Assembly: GCA_035315065.1 (NCBI GenBank)
Contig: DATFYM010000048.1
Coordinates: forward strand, 1 to 50,686
Length of the DNA stretch: 50,686 nucleotides
Source of the DNA: DATFYM01 sp035315065
GTDB lineage: Bacteria > Acidobacteriota > Terriglobia > UBA7540
Direction: 5' to 3'
The notes beneath the pieces are model-generated. The model was not told where the DNA came from, ran no database searches, and worked only from the letters and a program-made list of their open reading frames with translations. Both the position numbers and the translations under genes were made by a program. Below, in pieces: positions 19,681-27,748 of this stretch (the first letter of the stretch is position 1; the number at the start of each line of letters is the position of its first letter).

Positions 19681-20451
19681 ATGGCGGGATCTTGTCGGCC
19701 AGGCCCGCTCACACCCCCTGCCGGTGTTTGCCGCGTTCCGGCAAGGACGCCTGGTTCGCTCGGACTGAATGATCAAGGCGATCCGGACGTTACATCATTG
19801 CTCGGAGACACGCCGGGCCCCCTCGGGCTGAGCGACTGGGCCGACCCGACGCTGCCGGAGCTCCTGCAATCGGTTCCATATGAGGAACTGGTGTGCAAAG
19901 CCCCAGACGGCACCGCACTGTCAATCGGCACCGATTTCAAAGCCTCGACTCCGGCGGCGTCCAGCCCATTGGGCCAGGCACAAGATAAGACGAAAACTGA
20001 TCCGGAGATCGAAGCTCTTGACCTTTCCGACAGGGCCAAGAAGGCTGCCTACGAACTGAAGAAGAAGTATCCCTCAGTGACGTTTACGAGCGGACGCCGG
20101 GACAAGGACGGGCAGGCAAACGCAATGGCCGGGAACGTTGTTCTTAATCGGAAGTGGATCAAGGAGACGTACGTCCAAAGTGCGGCGCGTGACGCCTGCC
20201 AGAAATGGGTTGACGATAACAAGGACAAAAAGACAAAGAGCGAAATTGCCGACGGTCTTAAGGGCGTGCTCGATAGTCTCACGGATGCTCAACTGGCCCA
20301 CCTCAGCAAGCATCTTTCGGGTGATGCTTTCGACGTACAGCCGGTCGATAAGGATGCTGAAGACATCAAGAAGGCGATTCGGGCTCTTCCCGGCCTTTCA
20401 AAGTTCCTCGAGAAGGAAGGGGGGTTAGTGAGATGGCACGCACAGTTCTAG
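19681..20451 (+). CDS. M15-like D,D-peptidase, putative T6SS peptidoglycan-degrading effector
   Basis: 256 residues from an ATG at 19681 with AGGAG 6 bases upstream; the frame is open further upstream without support. The C-terminal domain carries the M15/VanY-like zinc pattern: SGRR with nearby QANAM, HLSGDAFDV (His211, Asp218) and a terminal RWHAQF (His253). The family cleaves peptide cross-links of peptidoglycan. The N-terminal about 90 residues are Pro/Gly/Cys-rich with repeated 'TPG(S/P)LGLNDxxDP' words and no signal peptide. This is expected of a cargo loaded on a T6SS spike rather than a Sec substrate. Its end overlaps the start of an exported small protein by 19 bases, the usual layout of an effector-immunity pair. 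Peptidase class is well supported; the effector role is inferred. Confidence 0.8.
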   Translation: MAGSCRPGPLTPPAGVCRVPARTPGSLGLNDQGDPDVTSLLGDTPGPLGLSDWADPTLPELLQSVPYEELVCKAPDGTALSIGTDFKASTPAASSPLGQAQDKTKTDPEIEALDLSDRAKKAAYELKKKYPSVTFTSGRRDKDGQANAMAGNVVLNRKWIKETYVQSAARDACQKWVDDNKDKKTKSEIADGLKGVLDSLTDAQLAHLSKHLSGDAFDVQPVDKDAEDIKKAIRALPGLSKFLEKEGGLVRWHAQF

Positions 20452-21011
20452 CGCCCGCACAGTCTTGGGCGGTAGCCTTCATTTTGGCCCTGGCACCCCT
20501 CACCGGTCCTGCAAGCGGTGCACAACCTCAGGCAACGCAGTGTTCTCCGCACGGCCTCGCTGGTGTGCCGGCGTCTCGTCAGAAACAAGTTAGGGAGTTC
20601 CAGCAGCGGGTGGAGGCTGGTCCTTTCTACAAGGAACTGCTGCGCCGGCTCGGAAAGCCGAAGGGTTGCGACGTGAAGCTGGATGGAGAAAACATAGCAT
20701 TGTCCTACGTGTTCCAACATAACGCGCGGTTGGACGCTCGGGTCGATCCCAGTATCGAATATTCGGAGCAGCAAGCCCAGTTTCGGGGCCTGAACGGGAA
20801 AGAGGCATTGGCGCTTTTGAAAGAGAGCGAAAAGGATTCATTCGGCCGAGACGGTTGCGGGATAGACTGGGACCACCCGGAAGAGGAATTGCCGGAAGAG
20901 TCGTCGGGATCGCGCGCGACCGTGTTTCGAGGCAGCGCGTGCAACTGCCAGGCGCGCGTTGCCTATCAGGGCAATTCCGTGGTTGCCCTGGTCTTGAGCA
21001 GCGCGTGTTAG
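20433..21011 (+). CDS. Exported Cys-rich protein, candidate immunity protein for the M15-like effector
   Basis: 192 residues starting inside the end of the peptidase gene (19-base overlap, translational coupling). An N-terminal signal peptide (about 1-30: WAVAFILALAPLTGPASGA) predicts periplasmic location, where a peptidoglycan peptidase injected by a rival or sibling would act. The mature part has six Cys, ending 'ACNCQARVAYQGNSVVALVL' then SSAC, suggesting disulfides. I do not recognise a named family. Immunity is inferred from overlap, export and small size. Confidence 0.75.
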   Translation: MARTVLAPAQSWAVAFILALAPLTGPASGAQPQATQCSPHGLAGVPASRQKQVREFQQRVEAGPFYKELLRRLGKPKGCDVKLDGENIALSYVFQHNARLDARVDPSIEYSEQQAQFRGLNGKEALALLKESEKDSFGRDGCGIDWDHPEEELPEESSGSRATVFRGSACNCQARVAYQGNSVVALVLSSAC

Positions 21012-21062
21012 GCCAAGACTATCGAACAACGATCCTCCCTCATCATCGGAGTCCCGGCGGAT

Positions 21063-21413
21063 TTGAGTGGGGCGCCTTCGACACCCTTCACGAACCTCCG
21101 CGAACGCCGTTTCCTTTCCGCCAGCAGCAAAACCTTCTCACAGTTTAAGCTGCGCGAGACCGCGGCTGGCGCCGGCCAGCCCGCGACACCGATACGGATG
21201 GTTTCGGTCAGCAGTGTCAGGGCACCATTGGTTAGCGCTCCGGACTCATCCGCGACAACCAAAATGTACTTAGTCAAAGGTGGCAAGGTCGAAATTGTTG
21301 ACGACAGCAAGTTCGCTGATGGCTGGCTGTTGGTGCGCTATGTCACCGCAAAAGGAAAGGTCATCGAGAAGTGGGTTTCGGCGCAAGATCTAAAAGATGT
21401 GCCGCAGAAGTAG
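21063..21413 (+). CDS. SH3-like domain protein or detached C-terminal domain
   Basis: Up to 116 residues if the TTG at 21063 is used; an ATG at 21198 gives 71 residues. The second half reads as a bacterial SH3-like domain (MYLVKGGKVEIVDDSKF, DGWLLVRYV, KVIEKWVSAQDL). There is no signal peptide and no clear ribosome site. It is in the same frame as the preceding immunity gene, separated by that gene's TAG and 17 further sense codons. It may therefore be a domain cut off from the upstream protein by a stop codon. It could also be a degraded gene. Confidence 0.5.
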   Translation: MSGAPSTPFTNLRERRFLSASSKTFSQFKLRETAAGAGQPATPIRMVSVSSVRAPLVSAPDSSATTKMYLVKGGKVEIVDDSKFADGWLLVRYVTAKGKVIEKWVSAQDLKDVPQK

Positions 21414-21424
21414 GCAACATGTGA

Positions 21425-21649
21425 ATAGTCATTGTCGCGCTTGCCCCAGGGTCCTTTCACCGGACCAGCCGTGTCGATTACGCAGCGCGCCGGGAGACGG
21501 CCGGCCGTGGTGATCACGGCCTCACCTGTCGGCAACCCCTGCGGGAAACGCGTGCGGTGAATCTCCCCGCACTCTTCAAGGATCTGCGGCCCACCTTCCT
21601 CGTGAATGGCTCCGTCTACGCCACCTCCACCCAACAAAGCTGAATTGGC
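21425..21649 (-). pseudogene. Relic of a macro-domain (ADP-ribose-processing) protein
   Basis: About 75 minus-strand residues match the macro-domain core: ANSALLGGGGVDGAIH (ligand-binding loop), then GGPQILEECGEI, RFPQGLPTGEAVITTAGRLP and AR-VIDTAGPVKG. The family (YmdB/Appr-1''-p type) hydrolyses ADP-ribose esters. The normal N-terminal strand and the C-terminal third are absent, and there is no start codon with a ribosome site. It lies directly downstream of the LysM-like gene and convergent with the SH3-like fragment, so this is a truncated remnant. Confidence 0.7.
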
Positions 21650-21660
21650 AGGGCAGCGTT

Positions 21661-22578
21661 TTAACCTGAATCCCACAGCGCGGTGTAGTTCGCCACGCCG
21701 TAAAAAAACGAGACCTCCGCACCTTTGCCCAGCCATGGAATGTCCACCAGATAGACGTTCTGCTCTTCTACGGCCGCTCCCATCGACTCCCGAAACTGTA
21801 GCACCGCCTTGACCAGATCTCCATATCGGTCCGGCTTGGCCTTCAGCGCCGCTTTCAGTGCCTTGGGGGTTTTCGCGCCGATTTGCGTGATCACCTTAAT
21901 GATGGGCGCGAACTTCTTGGCGGAACCGGCTGCCTTTGCGATACTGTCCCACTTCTCCTCTAACGCGAGGGTGAAGTCCTTGCCGCCCGTCTGAAATCCG
22001 TTGAGTTGCGAAGGCTGATGCACTCCGGTCACCACGATCAGGCAAACCCCTCCCGTGACGCCCCAGCCGACGCCTAGCCGATTAATCGAGGCCTGCAGCG
22101 CCATCCACGTGTGGGGCTGGTCAAGACCCACCACCAGTCCTTCCATCGTCTCGATGCCCGCCACTGCGACCATGGTTCCGGCCTTTCCACCCAAGCCGAC
22201 CCAAATGTCCAGCCGAAGTTCATCCGCCGTGGGCGTGATCACGGGCAGCACCGCCCCGACCGGTGGCAGGTAGACAATTCCCGGAGTGGCCGCTTCCTTG
22301 TTCCAGCGATCGCGGTCGGAAAACATGTAATTCTTGCCGTCATGCGTGACAAGACGGCAGCCTACCTTGTGGTACAAGTACCAATTGATCTCGCGCGGAT
22401 CGCGCGTCTTGAAGTTGAGATAACACAAGTCACTCGCCGACTTGTGCGCGGCCTGTACCTGCGGCAACTCTGCCAGCGTCCACCAGCTTTCACCGGTCGC
22501 CACAGTATGAGGCTTACTGTCCTCCGGCACGTAGGTCAGCTCGGAGGGAAGCGGGTCAGGTTTGGTGATTAGAGGCAT
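21661..22578 (-). CDS. LysM-like domain protein, possibly T6SS-associated
   Basis: 305 residues with an AAGGAG ribosome site before the ATG at 22578. The N-terminal about 110 residues look LysM-like (HTVATGESWWTLAE ... LCYLNFKT ... INWYLYHKVGC ... PGIVYLPP), a fold that binds peptidoglycan sugars and is also common at the front of contractile-injection cargo. A Gly/Val-rich segment (about 165-190, LGVGWGVTGGVCLIVVTGV) could be membrane-interacting. The last about 110 residues are Lys/Ala-rich helices then an aromatic end. No catalytic motif is recognised. No signal peptide is seen. It could be a membrane-active effector, but that is speculation from context. Confidence 0.7.
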   Translation of the reverse strand: MPLITKPDPLPSELTYVPEDSKPHTVATGESWWTLAELPQVQAAHKSASDLCYLNFKTRDPREINWYLYHKVGCRLVTHDGKNYMFSDRDRWNKEAATPGIVYLPPVGAVLPVITPTADELRLDIWVGLGGKAGTMVAVAGIETMEGLVVGLDQPHTWMALQASINRLGVGWGVTGGVCLIVVTGVHQPSQLNGFQTGGKDFTLALEEKWDSIAKAAGSAKKFAPIIKVITQIGAKTPKALKAALKAKPDRYGDLVKAVLQFRESMGAAVEEQNVYLVDIPWLGKGAEVSFFYGVANYTALWDSG

Positions 22579-23049
22579 AACTTCAACTCCTTTTGAAACA
22601 ACCTAAGCCGGATTCGCTTTTTGGCGTTCCGCCGCCTGAGAATATACACCTGTCTCTGTCCAACCGAGCCCTTTCAGTGCATTTCCCTCTTCGGGATGGT
22701 CGGAACGACTCTCTTCTGCCTTCCGCAACGCCTGAATGCCTGCACTCATCGCCTGCTCCATCGTTCTTCAAACCCCACCGCGACCGAGGGGATGAGCAGT
22801 CTCAGTCATGCGGGGTCCCGCGCCGGCGCCACTCGATCACCATCTGATCGCTCGAGCAGCGGCAGGACGTGTCCCGAAATCTGAGTTTTTCACCAGCCGA
22901 ACTAGACTAAGACTAGCATAGAATGAAATGCCGATGGGGCCAGTAAGAAGAGCAAAGCAAGCATCTCCCAGTCCCGGCAATGAGCGGCATATCGGGAGCA
23001 TTCTTTCCTGATCCTTGAACATGGGGCGACGCCTCCTTTCCAATTTCGC
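22579..23049. other. Intergenic region, no gene seen
   Basis: About 470 bases between the LysM-like gene and the rhomboid gene. Short open frames on both strands have no ribosome sites and no protein-like features. Confidence 0.5.
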
Positions 23050-24396
23050 CTAAGGGTTTGCCGGGCTGCCACGCAGGGAAATCGCCGAGGCGAGGATCCT
23101 GCGTGCCTCCAGGGAGTCCGGCTCCAGGCGCACGGCCTCTTGATATTCCGCGATAGCACCTTCGGTCTTACCGCGCAGCAAGGCGAGGTTGCCCAAGCCG
23201 ATATGCGGCCCAGCCGCAAGAGGGTCGCAGGCGATGCCTCGTCGAAATTCCGCTTCCGCCTCCCGGAACCGTTCCCGGTTAACCAGCAACAGGCCCAATT
23301 GGAAGTGGGGCTCGGCGCTCCTGGGATCCAACCGGATGGCAGTTCGAAACTCCCCTTCCGCCTCTGCATCGCGCCCCATTTTCACGAGTCCCAGGGCTGC
23401 GGCCACGTGTGGATCGGCAGGGGACTTCGGCTTCGCCTGCGGCGTTCCGACTCTTGGTGCCATCACGGTCCGCTGGTCTAGCTTCTCGCCGTCGAGCTTC
23501 GCCGCCGAAGTGCCGATGGAGACGCAGTCTGGAGGCATGTTGAGTGCGTCGTGTGTATATTGGCCGCAGTGATCCGGTGCCCTAGCGAGGCGGGGCTGCA
23601 GGGGGCTTCCGAGCCGGCTTGCTTTCTGCCGCTGCATCGACATGCCCATCACCACCAACCACGCGAAGTGTGCGAGGAAGGTTAGAACGACGAGGGAAAT
23701 GCCGCCCACCGAGGCGAGTGTTCGAGCCCGGGAAGTGTCCTTGTGCGGCGCCAGGAACCACGCTGCCGCAGCCCCACCTAATGCCCCTCCAATGTGGGCC
23801 ACCACGTTGATGCCGGGAATCGCCAGGCCGAAGGCGAGGTTGTAGACGAAGAAAGGGATCGCCCCCTTGCCGAGCATTTTCGCCAGGTCGCCCGGAACCA
23901 AGTCCCGGTGCCGAAGTCCCACCACGAGCATGGCGCCGCCGATGCCGAAGATCGCGCCTGAGGCGCCAACGGAGAGCACCTTGGGATGGAACACCAGACT
24001 CAGCAACGACCCGGTGATGGCAGACACAAAATAAACTACACCGAAACGGGCGGTTCCAAGAAGACCCTCGATTACCCTGCCCATCACCCAGAGGGCGTAC
24101 ATGTTTACCAGCAAGTGGACGATCCCAAGATGCAGGAAGGCGGAGGTGAGCAGGGTGGCGTATGCGCCTTTCTTCACTAAAGGCCCCACGAGCGCCCCGA
24201 ATCCAGCCAGCACGAAATTCCAGGGGGCATGCGCAAAGGTCGAGATCGCCAACGTGACGGCGAAGACCACACAGTTGATCACGATGAGAGTGATGGTGAG
24301 GACAGGCTTGGGGAGGGGCGTGGACTCAACTGGCTTCTTGGCGTTGAAGATCGTGAGGGGTGCCTCGCGCTCCTCGTCTGGGAATAGCACTCCCAT
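23050..24396 (-). CDS. Rhomboid-family intramembrane serine protease with C-terminal TPR domain
   Basis: 448 residues from the ATG at 24396, chosen for its GGAGGAG ribosome site; the open frame upstream (to 24471) lacks one. Six to seven membrane helices occupy about 30-265. Rhomboid motifs are present: HLLVNMYALW, GASGAIFG with the nucleophile Ser146, and VAHIGGALGG with the catalytic His201. It should cleave membrane proteins within the bilayer. A soluble linker (265-330) leads to about three tetratricopeptide repeats (330-430: AEGEFRTAIRLDPRSAEPHF and similar), which would bind a protein partner. It stands alone with no T6SS link visible. Confidence 0.9.
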   Translation of the reverse strand: MGVLFPDEEREAPLTIFNAKKPVESTPLPKPVLTITLIVINCVVFAVTLAISTFAHAPWNFVLAGFGALVGPLVKKGAYATLLTSAFLHLGIVHLLVNMYALWVMGRVIEGLLGTARFGVVYFVSAITGSLLSLVFHPKVLSVGASGAIFGIGGAMLVVGLRHRDLVPGDLAKMLGKGAIPFFVYNLAFGLAIPGINVVAHIGGALGGAAAAWFLAPHKDTSRARTLASVGGISLVVLTFLAHFAWLVVMGMSMQRQKASRLGSPLQPRLARAPDHCGQYTHDALNMPPDCVSIGTSAAKLDGEKLDQRTVMAPRVGTPQAKPKSPADPHVAAALGLVKMGRDAEAEGEFRTAIRLDPRSAEPHFQLGLLLVNRERFREAEAEFRRGIACDPLAAGPHIGLGNLALLRGKTEGAIAEYQEAVRLEPDSLEARRILASAISLRGSPANP

Positions 24397-25094
24397 CTTT
24401 ATTCCTCCTCCAAAACGCTGGTTGGCCTCTCCGTACTCGTGTGCTTTGGTCCTGTACACGCTGGACGACACATGCCTGCACCAGCCGCGACTATGCTAAA
24501 TTTAGACGGGTCATCTTCATTCAGTGTGTACACATCCTTACCGCTCCCACCTGCCGGACGCTACTTCTCTTGATATTTGAGACCCAATCTCCAAACCGAC
24601 AACGCTAGGAATCGGCTGTCCGGGACGCGATATCACGCGCTCGCTCTGGAATTCGCAAAACAACCCTCGAAGTACCTGCGGCGTTGTGTCGTTCCCTCTT
24701 GCAGTTGGATGCCAAGCGGTGCACGCCCCGCCGTCGTTGGCCTCGGGTCCCGTCTGCGCCATTCGCTTTCGAGTAACTCTGGGGCCCGTCTGCGCAGAAC
24801 TCCTGGCGCAGGGCGCCAGTCGGAGCATGCGGTACTGGCTCGGATCGGCAGACTGACCATTCTCATCAAAAGCCGAAGAGCACGAGACCCGCGCAGGCCG
24901 GCGTCCAGTGTAAGGTGGAGACTTGGGGCCAGACCCAGGGGCATGGCTTGCTGAATTCAAAGGACTTGCACGCCATGTTCGGGAGAGTTAGAGGACCGCA
25001 AACTCTGCGCTATTTACTACCCGCTGGCCGACCGGATCAGCGGCTGACCTTCCTCATGGGAAGCGACGAACTCGGCCTTGTTTTCCTCAAGAGA
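24397..25094. other. Intergenic region, no gene seen
   Basis: About 700 bases between the rhomboid start and the end of the HEAT-like gene. It includes the rhomboid promoter region. Open frames on both strands overlap each other, lack ribosome sites and show no family features. Confidence 0.5.
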
Positions 25095-26240
25095 TCAATT
25101 CAAGTGCCGGGCGAACTCTTCCCACCAGGCGTGCCATCGCTGCACGGCTTCGCGCTGGCGTTCCCCAGTCTCTTCGGGCCGGTAGCCGACTTCGCGCTCA
25201 CTGAGGAGGCGCAGAGACGAGTCGGCGGCCCGGCGCGTCAGTACGTAGGTTGAACCCAGGTCTTGTAAGAAACGTGGCACGTCATGGCGCAGGCAAGCTC
25301 CTCGTTGTCCTGCCCACCACTGTTGCCACTTCCGTATCGCAGCTCGACGTTCCTCCGGTGGGTCGTTTCTCCCGTACCCGAACTTATCTTCCGTGTAAGG
25401 GAGCGCCTGGGTCTGAAGCGTGCTAAAGGCCGTGTCGCGAACCGCCACCTCGGGATCGTCCAGATGGGCGATCAAAGCGGGTACCGCGACCGAGCTAGGC
25501 GCGGATGAAAGTAGCTGCACCACCCAAATGTCGAGGGTGGGCTCGGGCGGCTCGGGGGTCAGCAGAAATCTCTCCGCCACCAGCAGGCGGGCGGCTCGAG
25601 GTCCATCGGGAACGGATTCCGCTCCACTCCAACGAGCACGGTCGGCGGCGTATTCGGCCGCCGCGATCCGGCCCAACGGTCCCGTCGGTACGAGTTCGTT
25701 CACCAAACCGTATACCCGCCCTTCGTAGGTTTTTCGCGCGTTGATCGAGACCAAGAGGTCGATGACTTTCATCACTTCCGCAATGGGTTGGACATGCCCG
25801 GCGCTGAAGAGCCAGTTTGGAGCTTGCCGTGGCCATACTGCTGCGTCGCCGGAACCCAGCAGTTTTCCCTCGCCCCGACTCACCTTCTCCAGAAACAAGA
25901 CCACTCGTTCATTGGCGCTGAAATTGGCCGGCGATCCCTCTTCGCTAGGGTTTGAGACCACCCGCAGTTCCCCAGTCAAACCGGCAGGGACTGACCTTTC
26001 TACGCTCAAGGTCACGGGTGTACCGCCCTGGGCAGAAGTGGCGGTTACTTTGCCCAAGGCAATCCATTGAGATCCAAAGACAAGCTGAACGAACGTAAAG
26101 GCCCTCGGGCGAGCACCCACCGAGACAGACTGGACGGCAGTGGATCGCCATCCTGGCTGCGAGGAATCTGGTCTACCCATGTTGTAACTCCCCAAAGTGA
26201 TGAGCAACGCGAATGCCCAGAGGATTCGAAGGTGCATCAT
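25095..26240 (-). CDS. Exported HEAT-like repeat protein, last gene of the VgrG cargo operon
   Basis: 381 residues from the ATG at 26240. This sits 2 bases after the TGA of the HExxH gene, so translation is probably coupled; a TTG at 26246 is a less likely start. Residues 1-20 (HLRILWAFALLITLGSYNMG) form a signal peptide, predicting a periplasmic protein. The middle (about 50-150) is a beta-rich domain. Residues about 235-275 form a HEAT-like helical pair (VAVPALIAHLDDPEVAVRDT). Two later segments share an 'AIRKWQQWW / AVQRWHAWW' ending typical of HEAT-repeat variants. Export plus position directly after a putative metallopeptidase cargo makes it a candidate immunity protein; no direct evidence. 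Confidence 0.8.
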   Translation of the reverse strand: MMHLRILWAFALLITLGSYNMGRPDSSQPGWRSTAVQSVSVGARPRAFTFVQLVFGSQWIALGKVTATSAQGGTPVTLSVERSVPAGLTGELRVVSNPSEEGSPANFSANERVVLFLEKVSRGEGKLLGSGDAAVWPRQAPNWLFSAGHVQPIAEVMKVIDLLVSINARKTYEGRVYGLVNELVPTGPLGRIAAAEYAADRARWSGAESVPDGPRAARLLVAERFLLTPEPPEPTLDIWVVQLLSSAPSSVAVPALIAHLDDPEVAVRDTAFSTLQTQALPYTEDKFGYGRNDPPEERRAAIRKWQQWWAGQRGACLRHDVPRFLQDLGSTYVLTRRAADSSLRLLSEREVGYRPEETGERQREAVQRWHAWWEEFARHLN

Positions 26241-26242
26241 GA

Positions 26243-27745
26243 TCAATCATCAAATTGATTCAGCGTTTGGTGATTTTTGCCGGGGTCGCCCCAATCCTGC
26301 CGCGCCCGGGTATTTTCTGCGCTGGTTTCTTGTTGATATGCCTGTTGCTCGATCGGCGTATTCCCGATATAGCCGCCGCCGGGTGCTGCTCCGGCCGGTG
26401 CTGGGCCCCAAGCTGCAGGCCAGCTCACATAACCAGCGCCCATCGCGGGAATAATTGCGGCTAGCAGGGTGTCGCCACTGCCTGGAGCCCCCATCGTACC
26501 GGGCCCAGCCGTGGTGCAGATTCCCCCGCCACCAGCAACCCTACCCGCCGCAAGCTGCCAGTGATTGTGGTTGCCAGTATTCCAGGACCAGCCGAATTGC
26601 CAACACGTGCCGGCGTGGATTCCGACGACGGGGTCAGCCCTCGCGATCTGCTGAGTATGCTCCGTCTCGTGCAGGACTGTGTTCTCGAAAAGATCAATAC
26701 CGCTAAGCGGCCCGTGCAAACCTGGAATGGCAATATCACTTGTAGCGGCGGGATCATAAATGTGAACGAGGGTCTTATCCGGAACGGCGGCATACGTCCA
26801 ATCGGTCATTCCCAAGGTCATTCCGAAGTCACCGGGCCCTGCGCCGCCGTAGCGGATTTGTGCGGGATTCCCGATCACCTGGGCCCAATAGAAATACCAG
26901 TTGGGAGTCGCGCCCTGGCCGGGATTAGGGTGATTGGTCGCCGCCTTGGGCCAAAACACTTCGATGGTAGTCGTTTGCGGCGTCACGCCACCGGTGTCAA
27001 TGGTCAAAGTCACGGTCTTGGTGCCGAAATCGGTGTTGTTCGGTGGGAGTCCGGTAAATGTGGCGGTGGTGTTCGTCCCTTTTCCCTGCGCCGCATTTCC
27101 AGGATCGGGAACGCTCCAGGCGAGTGTGCTGTTTCCCACCGCACTGATGGTCCAGCGCAGGTGTTCGTTCGCGCAGGCAGTGGCATCCGGATCGTTGGGT
27201 AAAACGGTTGCCTGGCACTGGATCGTCAACACTCCGGGAGTCGCGTTGCTGTACGTAAATTGATTCGTATTGGCAGGGGCATTGACAGGGTCGCCGGTGG
27301 GATTCTGGATCGTCGCCCCATAGGCGATGCAACGCGTGGTGTCCTGAGCCTGAGCGCCCTGACGGTTGTAACTAACTTGAATATTTGTAATTCCCGGCTG
27401 AAGACCCGTCACGGTAGCGGTGGCGCCGGCACCTACAACTTGGGCGATCGTGGCGTCTGTCGCTGTCCAGGTGAACATCCCGGTGGCGTCGGGGGTTGCC
27501 TGAGCGTGCAGAGTTATCGAATTTTGTCCAGCCGCGGGCACAAACACGCAGCATTTCGGCTTCTCCTGGATCGTCACCGTCACGGGGGGGGGCGGCGCTT
27601 GAGGCGGCGGCTGCGGCGGCTGCGCCGGACCCTGCGGGGGTGCTCCCCCTCCAGAGCATTGGGTTGATTGGGTGCCGCTTGTGGAGCTGCTGTTTCCCGC
27701 GCCACTGCCGGGGTTGGTCGGATTGGAACATCCACATAGAGACAA
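26243..27745 (-). CDS. HExxH metallopeptidase-like protein with Ig-like N-terminus, putative VgrG/PAAR cargo
   Basis: 500 residues. The only supported start is TTG at 27745 (GAGGA 7 bases upstream); the upstream gene stops 3 bases earlier. The N-terminus is Cys/Ser/Pro-rich without a proper signal peptide. Then come Ig-like (BIG2-type) segments: TVTIQEKPKCCVF, FTWTATDATIAQVVGAG, TVTGLQPGITNIQVSY. The C-terminal domain has HETEH (359-363), the zinc-binding HExxH motif, followed about 100 residues later by PIEQQAYQQE, a plausible third ligand Glu as in gluzincins. Many Cys, Trp and Gly suggest an extracytoplasmic enzyme. Placed between T6SS adaptor-like genes and an exported partner, it is probably an injected peptidase; substrate unknown. 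Confidence 0.78.
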   Translation of the reverse strand: MSLCGCSNPTNPGSGAGNSSSTSGTQSTQCSGGGAPPQGPAQPPQPPPQAPPPPVTVTIQEKPKCCVFVPAAGQNSITLHAQATPDATGMFTWTATDATIAQVVGAGATATVTGLQPGITNIQVSYNRQGAQAQDTTRCIAYGATIQNPTGDPVNAPANTNQFTYSNATPGVLTIQCQATVLPNDPDATACANEHLRWTISAVGNSTLAWSVPDPGNAAQGKGTNTTATFTGLPPNNTDFGTKTVTLTIDTGGVTPQTTTIEVFWPKAATNHPNPGQGATPNWYFYWAQVIGNPAQIRYGGAGPGDFGMTLGMTDWTYAAVPDKTLVHIYDPAATSDIAIPGLHGPLSGIDLFENTVLHETEHTQQIARADPVVGIHAGTCWQFGWSWNTGNHNHWQLAAGRVAGGGGICTTAGPGTMGAPGSGDTLLAAIIPAMGAGYVSWPAAWGPAPAGAAPGGGYIGNTPIEQQAYQQETSAENTRARQDWGDPGKNHQTLNQFDD

Positions 27746-27748
27746 GGA

